A stretch of 64,000 nt of DNA from Megaleporinus macrocephalus. Lineage: Eukaryota > Chordata > Actinopteri > Characiformes > Anostomidae. Position 1 is the first letter of the stretch; each line of letters starts with the position of its first letter. The notes under the pieces were generated by a model. It was not told the origin of the DNA. It did no database searches and was given only the letters and a program-made list of their open reading frames with translations. Of the stretch, positions 59,589-64,000 are shown piece after piece. The stretch is taken from assembly GCA_021613375.1 (NCBI GenBank), contig CM038711.1, forward strand, positions 21,195,723-21,259,722, given 5' to 3'. A program made the translations under genes and the position numbers.

Positions 59589-62484
59589 AAAAGCAGTTCT
59601 CATTTACCGGCCTTCGCTTTGTCTGCTATGTGCGTACGTACCGGACCATCTTCAGCATCGCGGCCATTGATTTATTCCCTTTCAGAGCGTACAGAGGCCT
59701 TCAAGAAAGGCAACTAGCATCTGCTTCCTCTCATAAGGAGATGAAACAACAAGTAAAGTTGTAACTGGAAAGATACTTTATTTCGTTTTGGCAAGTTCTT
59801 TGGGTATTCAAGTAGGCTTTTTTCCTACTCTTACCTCTTACGGAATGTTCCACCTCATGTTAGCGTGGCCTGTGATCCGCTACAATGTGCGAAAGAATGC
59901 AGAGTATTTGGTAAAATGGCAGGAGTGGGACACAGCACAGCCTGGGGCCAAATGGGGCTGCTGGCACAGGGAGGTTTTGTATTAGAGCGGAAGGATTTAA
60001 GTGTAAGGTTAGACAGGTTACGAGATGTTATGTGAAACATTTACGTCCAGATTATACTGAGCAGTTGCTCTTCGCTGGAGTAGAAAGTATGTGGGGGTCT
60101 GTTAAATGTATCTCCCTGAGAAAGATGTGCGTACAGAAACAGATGTCTTAACCAGTATTAATTACAGCACTAAACGCAGTGGTCACGTTTGCCCTGTAAT
60201 GTCTGGCGGAATGGTTCAGGCTCATAAATAAAGGAGAGGAAATGTTTCATTCAGACGCGTCGTTGGCCGTGCCTCTCGGGTGTGCCACACACAGTGCCAA
60301 GATCCCGTTGCCTGGCAACCACAACTGCCGGCTCTCTCGCTGCTGTCCTCTTATGGAGCCGCCGTTCCAGTTTAAGGCATCCTGTGATGCAGTCTGCTTA
60401 CATATGCTCTACGTTTTCATCCAGCGTTCTGGGATGTGTAGGCATTTAGCTTGCTTCAGGCTGTGTGTAGGGCCGTCTATCATTCTGAATTTTTCAGTAT
60501 CGATACCGGATTTTTGTTTAGGGATTGCATAGTTATGGTGTTTGCCGGCCGTTGCCAGTATCAGATATTTTATATCGTACGTACGTGTCTGCTGCTGAGA
60601 CAGAAACAGTTATAAGATGTGGGGAGAGAGATCTAGCATTTACTTGCATTGACTGGTGTAGAGTTACAGATGTAGTAAAATGAATAAGAGGTGGATATTT
60701 TGACACAATAGCCCAAGGTCACCTTTAAAATAAACGTGTAAACGTGTATGTAAAAGTCTACCAATGTCATTGTGCATCTTTACCTTTGCACCTAAAACAC
60801 AAAAAAAAAACATTTATTTTAGAACAAGCATGCTTATTGGCGAGGATGCCACTATACATTTGTGGATAGTTGGGTTTAGCCTTTACTAGCCTTTTACTTT
60901 TCTTAAAGTACAAGACACCCTATAATTGGCACAGCAATACCTCTTCTTATTGGCTCCCTGATGCTGACGAGACTAACTACTTGGGCATTTTTATGATACT
61001 TGATATTGTGAAACCAGTTTGTTTGAAGCCTTAAACGTATTGAATTTGGATATGCAGCCTCAGGGCTGGTTAGCAGGGCCAGCTCAGGCCTGCCCTCCCT
61101 CACGCCTCTCCTGTTACCCACAGGGCCTTTCTCTCCCTGCAGCTCAAACGAGTCAGTGTTTTGGAATGCTGCATTTATTGATCCCACGTTTGGAGACAAT
61201 GTGTCCGGGTCCCTCCGCTCTCATTACTAAACGCCGAGTGTGTTCAATAAGATTTGTTGCCTACAGCCTAATTTGAAACACACCCTGTTCTTTTTTTCCT
61301 CCCTCTCTCTCTCCCTCTCTCCACACACTCATTTTACTGCTGAGTTTCTCATGCTCACAACGGAAGCTGATCTCTCTTGGATGCGGCTGAGCTGGAGCTC
61401 CATGTGAGCGCCTGGAAGCCGGATCATCTGTGTTTTGGGTTACATCGCCGTGTCGCCTAACCCCTTCAGCAACAACATAGAACTGTTGTTCAAAAGCTTT
61501 TTACCAGGCTCTCGACTGCTCGTGGGAAATGATGATCGTGCAGGGGTCAGAGACAAAAGACAGATTTGGTTTAAACAAAGCTGGTGCAGAAACCAGCCTT
61601 TGTTCGAATATGAACTTGATCTCATAATTTGATGCGACACCGGTGGAAATCTACCAGTGGGGGAGCATGTTGTGCTTTATGGGCTGTTGAACTGTCCTTA
61701 AAACTCTTAAAACAAAAGGGTTCTTGTAAGAGGTGCTTGAATGGGATCTGGGTGATGCCATTTCAGCTTTTGCTTTCCGAATGTTTCTGAAGGTGCTTTG
61801 CAACGGCTTTGGTGCAGAAACTCAAATCCGTACCTATAGCTTTTAATCCCTCCACTGAACACCAAACACACAAAATTCCCTGAACTACGCTGCTGCTAGC
61901 ATTCTGGGTTTTCATTTTCCCCTCCCCCTCTCTCTCTCCCTCTCCTTCTCCCTCCCAATTCCCTTAATAGTCCCTAACTGTAATAATATTTATCTCTAGT
62001 CAGGCCAGACTGCAGTTTACTAACAAGGCTGGCATAGAGCAGCACGAGGCCCTGCGCAAACATCCCAAACGGCCTGACTCCAGCTTCCACTTCCTCCCTC
62101 CCGCCCTCTTCTCCTTCAGGACCGTTTTACAGGCCACTAATCTGGCACTCTGCGTGCCCTCTGACCTCCACCGAGCGAAACACACATATGCACACATTAA
62201 GCTCAGGGCCTGAACGTTGTCTTGCAACCGCTCCGCTCCCTTGTGTGCTGTGTGATATACCATAGATCTAATAACAAGGCACTTATTGGACTGTTTTAGC
62301 GCTCAGGTTACTGAGGTCCCTAAATGTATTTCAGCCTTTTCATTAGCGCTGCTCAGAGCCATCAGGCTGTAGTAATGAACTCAAACCCTGAATAGTACTG
62401 CTGGCTGCTACGTGCAAATGCGTGATGTCTCTTTGACCCAGCTGTCTGGTGTGTGTATTTAGGATGTGCTCTTTTCTTTCCATC

Positions 62485-62528
62485 GGCACTAAGCCCCTCT
62501 CCTCTGCGTGTTTCTGTTTGCTCTTCAG
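62485..62528 (+). other. Splice acceptor of igf1r exon 3 with branch-point candidate
   Basis: A pyrimidine-rich tract (about 62494-62526) ends in CTCTTCAG at 62528, directly before the exon. A branch-point candidate, CACTAAG, lies at about 62487-62493, roughly 35 nt upstream of the AG, a normal distance. The acceptor choice is fixed by the protein: the receptor motif CPSEC begins with the third base after this AG. Confidence 0.85.
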
Positions 62529-62832
62529 AGTGCCCATCCGAATGTGAGCGGCGGGTGTGCACGGATAACAAGGAATGCTGCCACCCACAATGCTTGGGGA
62601 GCTGCACTGAGCCTGACAACGACATGGCCTGCGCTGCCTGCCAGCACTACTACTACGAGGGACGCTGCGTGCCTGACTGCCCTCCGGACACCTACCGCTT
62701 CGAGGGCTGGCGCTGCATCACTATGGAGACGTGTGCCCGGGTGCACCTGCCCAGTGAAGTTGACTTCGTCATCCACAACGGCGAGTGTATGCCCGAGTGC
62801 CCGCCCGGCTTCACACGCAACGAGAGCCAAAG
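62529..62832 (+). CDS. igf1r: IGF1 receptor, internal exon (exon 3 equivalent), cysteine-rich region; partial gene
   Basis: This exon encodes about 101 residues of the furin-like cysteine-rich domain of the extracellular alpha subunit of the IGF1 receptor, a receptor tyrosine kinase that binds IGF1/IGF2 at the cell surface. The reading frame starts with the last two bases of a split codon, then [51 protein letters not shown] and [12 protein letters not shown]. All 15 cysteines of the human segment are present in register. HYYY and YRFEGWRC fit IGF1R; the insulin receptor has NFYLDGRC and YHFQDWRC here. The exon is 304 nt; from memory human exon 3 is 313 nt, a difference of exactly three codons that falls in the loop before FVIHNGEC. 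Entry phase 1 and exit phase 2 agree with the human gene. An N-E-S glycosylation sequon lies at the end. No stop or frameshift is seen. The other exons lie outside the window. The a or b paralogue cannot be told. Confidence 0.95.
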
Positions 62833-62838
62833 GTGTGA
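62833..62838 (+). other. Splice donor of igf1r exon 3
   Basis: The exon ends ..CAAAG and the intron begins GTGTGA. It is a usable donor but not a strong one (GTGTGA rather than GTAAGT). It leaves phase 2, as expected for this exon. If it were not used, the frame would reach a stop at 62870-62872. Confidence 0.8.
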
Positions 62839-62844
62839 TTTTCT

Positions 62845-62990
62845 ACAGTCGTACGCAAAAGTGTCCTACTAGGGTTGCAGGATAAATCATGTTTTTATTA
62901 TTATCATATATGAGCAATAATAATATCACAATAAACAAATATTATATAGTGTATTGCAATTTATGATAGACAATATTAGATTTTATAGCC
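62845..62990 (+). mobile_element. Transposon relics immediately inside intron 3
   Basis: TACAGTCGTACGCAAAAGTG (from 62845) resembles the 5' end of a common fish repeat with CATATGCAAAAGTTT. At 62870 a hAT-like terminus, TAGGGTTGCAGGATAAATC, begins and continues into AT-rich text. The opposite terminus is not found. Confidence 0.35.
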
Positions 62991-63336
62991 TTTTAAGCAA
63001 CTGTTGTGGTAAATCTGGCTGTTTCTCTGCCTTTCAGTGCACAAACATGCATTTATAGTTCTGATGTAATTTCAATAATGTCTTCTGTTGTCATTATGAT
63101 AGTCAGCATCTCCACTGAACATCGCTATCTATGTCTATATCTATATTGTGCAGTCATATTTCCTACGAAAAATTATGAAAAGGCTGATATATTGCATGAA
63201 AGATAGCCGTATGTAGATAAAAATATAAAGATTAATAAGCATATATAAAAATGTATCTCGGAAAATATAGCCTGCTAGCAAGCTAAATGTTGTGCTGATG
63301 ATGCGGTTACCGACAAAAGGCTAGATATCTTGCCTC

Positions 63337-63376
63337 TCATCATCATCATCATCATCATCATCCCCATCATCATCAT
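63337..63376. repeat. (CAT)n trinucleotide microsatellite
   Basis: About 13 CAT units with one CCC interruption, in intron 3. Confidence 0.96.
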
Positions 63377-64000
63377 AGCACATTTAAAGGTGCACATTAC
63401 CACATAGTGTAACCTCTTCATGGTGGAGGCCCTTACTGCTAATTCAGAACTGAAAAACAGAATGTCAGGATTGATTTATCATACTTATCTCAAAGGTATT
63501 TAAGGGTATTTGCTTTATGGATATTAAACAATAAGTCTTACTACAATTATAATTCTTTTATTTTTTGTTATAAATTTTATTTGTCATTCCTATTTCTGCC
63601 TTTGGCGTTAGGTTTTGATGTGTCTTGTGGTTTTGTGGAGCCAGTTCCTTAAGCTGAAGTAAATTATTCAACTAAGGCCAAAGTGTGTCCTCCACATGTC
63701 CTGCTCACATGTCAAACTCTTCAGGCCTCTTGCCATGACATGGAAGCACTCAAGGCAAAAGGTGTTGTTTTGACATTAATGATTGAAAGCTGTGAGCAAG
63801 GATGTGCAAACACACAAGACAATTATTAGTGAGAAAACACCAGGCACACGTTGTTAGAGGGACACTGAAGGTAATGGGTTTTCTTTACTGCCGGTCATGA
63901 GTCCTGATGTTTAACGTATGACTACAACAGACTAGAACAGGCTGAGCTTTGGACGTTGTTGGTACTGTAAAAAGTAAAAAAAGGTCAAGAGAACAATTGA

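Larger units (their letters stand above)
56460..62484. other. 3' end of intron 2, largely repeat-poor
   Basis: After the GTAT tract at 56852, this is the longest stretch with few simple repeats. Positions 57000-57530 are CpG-richer (GCGCGCGCAGCC near 56957). Poly-C runs lie at 59143-59152 and 59348-59359. No second exon or promoter could be supported. Confidence 0.45.
62833..64000 (+). other. igf1r: igf1r intron 3 (5' portion)
   Basis: This is AT-rich non-coding sequence after the exon donor. It holds transposon relics just past the donor, a CAT trinucleotide repeat at 63337-63376, and otherwise nothing I recognise. The next receptor exon (which would begin near the MYCIPCEGPCPKVC region of the protein) is not present before the window ends. 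Confidence 0.75.

Noticed and set aside
59396..59764. 122-codon + strand open frame with ordinary-looking composition
   Set aside because: No recognised family, no plausible splice context, and the CArG-like cluster lies within it. Treated as chance.
62525..62885. Open frames on the other strand and in other frames of the igf1r exon
   Set aside because: Shadows of the true exon, whose frame is fixed by the 15-cysteine receptor pattern and the splice phases.
63337..63376. CRISPR-like regular repeat
   Set aside because: It is a simple CAT trinucleotide tract with no spacers.
62833..64000. Search for igf1r exon 4
   Set aside because: No sequence encoding the expected CIPCEGPCPKVC-like start with splice sites is present before the window ends.

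Overview
This is a vertebrate, almost certainly ray-finned fish, genomic window. It is nearly all intron. The only coding segment I can defend is one internal exon near the right edge (62529-62832, + strand). It encodes the cysteine-rich (furin-like) region of an insulin-like growth factor 1 receptor (igf1r). The exon sits between a good splice acceptor and a GT donor, and its boundary phases (1 and 2) are those I recall for exon 3 of vertebrate IGF1R. On that reading, positions 1-62528 are the 3' part of the very large intron 2, and 62833-64000 is the start of intron 3. I see no other gene, rRNA, tRNA or CRISPR array.

The intron is a patchwork of four things. (a) Dense microsatellites: (TG)n, (GA/CT)n, (TA)n, AGTC, AAAT and CAT tracts. 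(b) Transposon relics. Three hAT-type non-autonomous elements have 8-bp target-site duplications that can be read directly: 3943-4317, 7435-7805 and 48547-49343. There are also degraded Tc1/mariner-like and TTAA-flanked piggyBac-like copies, a tRNA-derived SINE (minus strand, 14797-15017), a nested hAT-like block (39995-41094), and a dispersed family with at least five members (around 14.6, 38.1, 41.6, 47.9 and 51.5 kb). (c) Minisatellites: a decayed one at 32.8-33.2 kb, a 22-bp one at 39.8 kb, and an exceptional 5.2-kb array at 42.4-47.6 kb. (d) Quieter, apparently single-copy stretches (about 9.8-10.6, 17.4-18.4, 39.3-39.6 and 59.3-62.5 kb) that could hold regulatory elements. I can only suggest this.

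The most striking object is the 42445-47600 array. It has about 100 copies of a roughly 50-bp purine-rich unit arranged in higher-order repeats: near-exact segmental copies at offsets of about 988, 239, 2166 and 786 bp. No unit contains a stop in any reverse frame, so the minus strand carries huge open frames (one runs about 1,737 codons). These are by-products of the repeat, not genes. The purine-rich strand is the igf1r sense strand, which matters for possible R-loop, triplex or splicing-factor effects.

Lineage is inferred only. Several repeats (30.95-31.23 kb and the five-copy family) resemble interspersed repeats I remember from otophysan fishes (characins, catfishes). I could not check this, nor which igf1r paralogue (a or b) this is.
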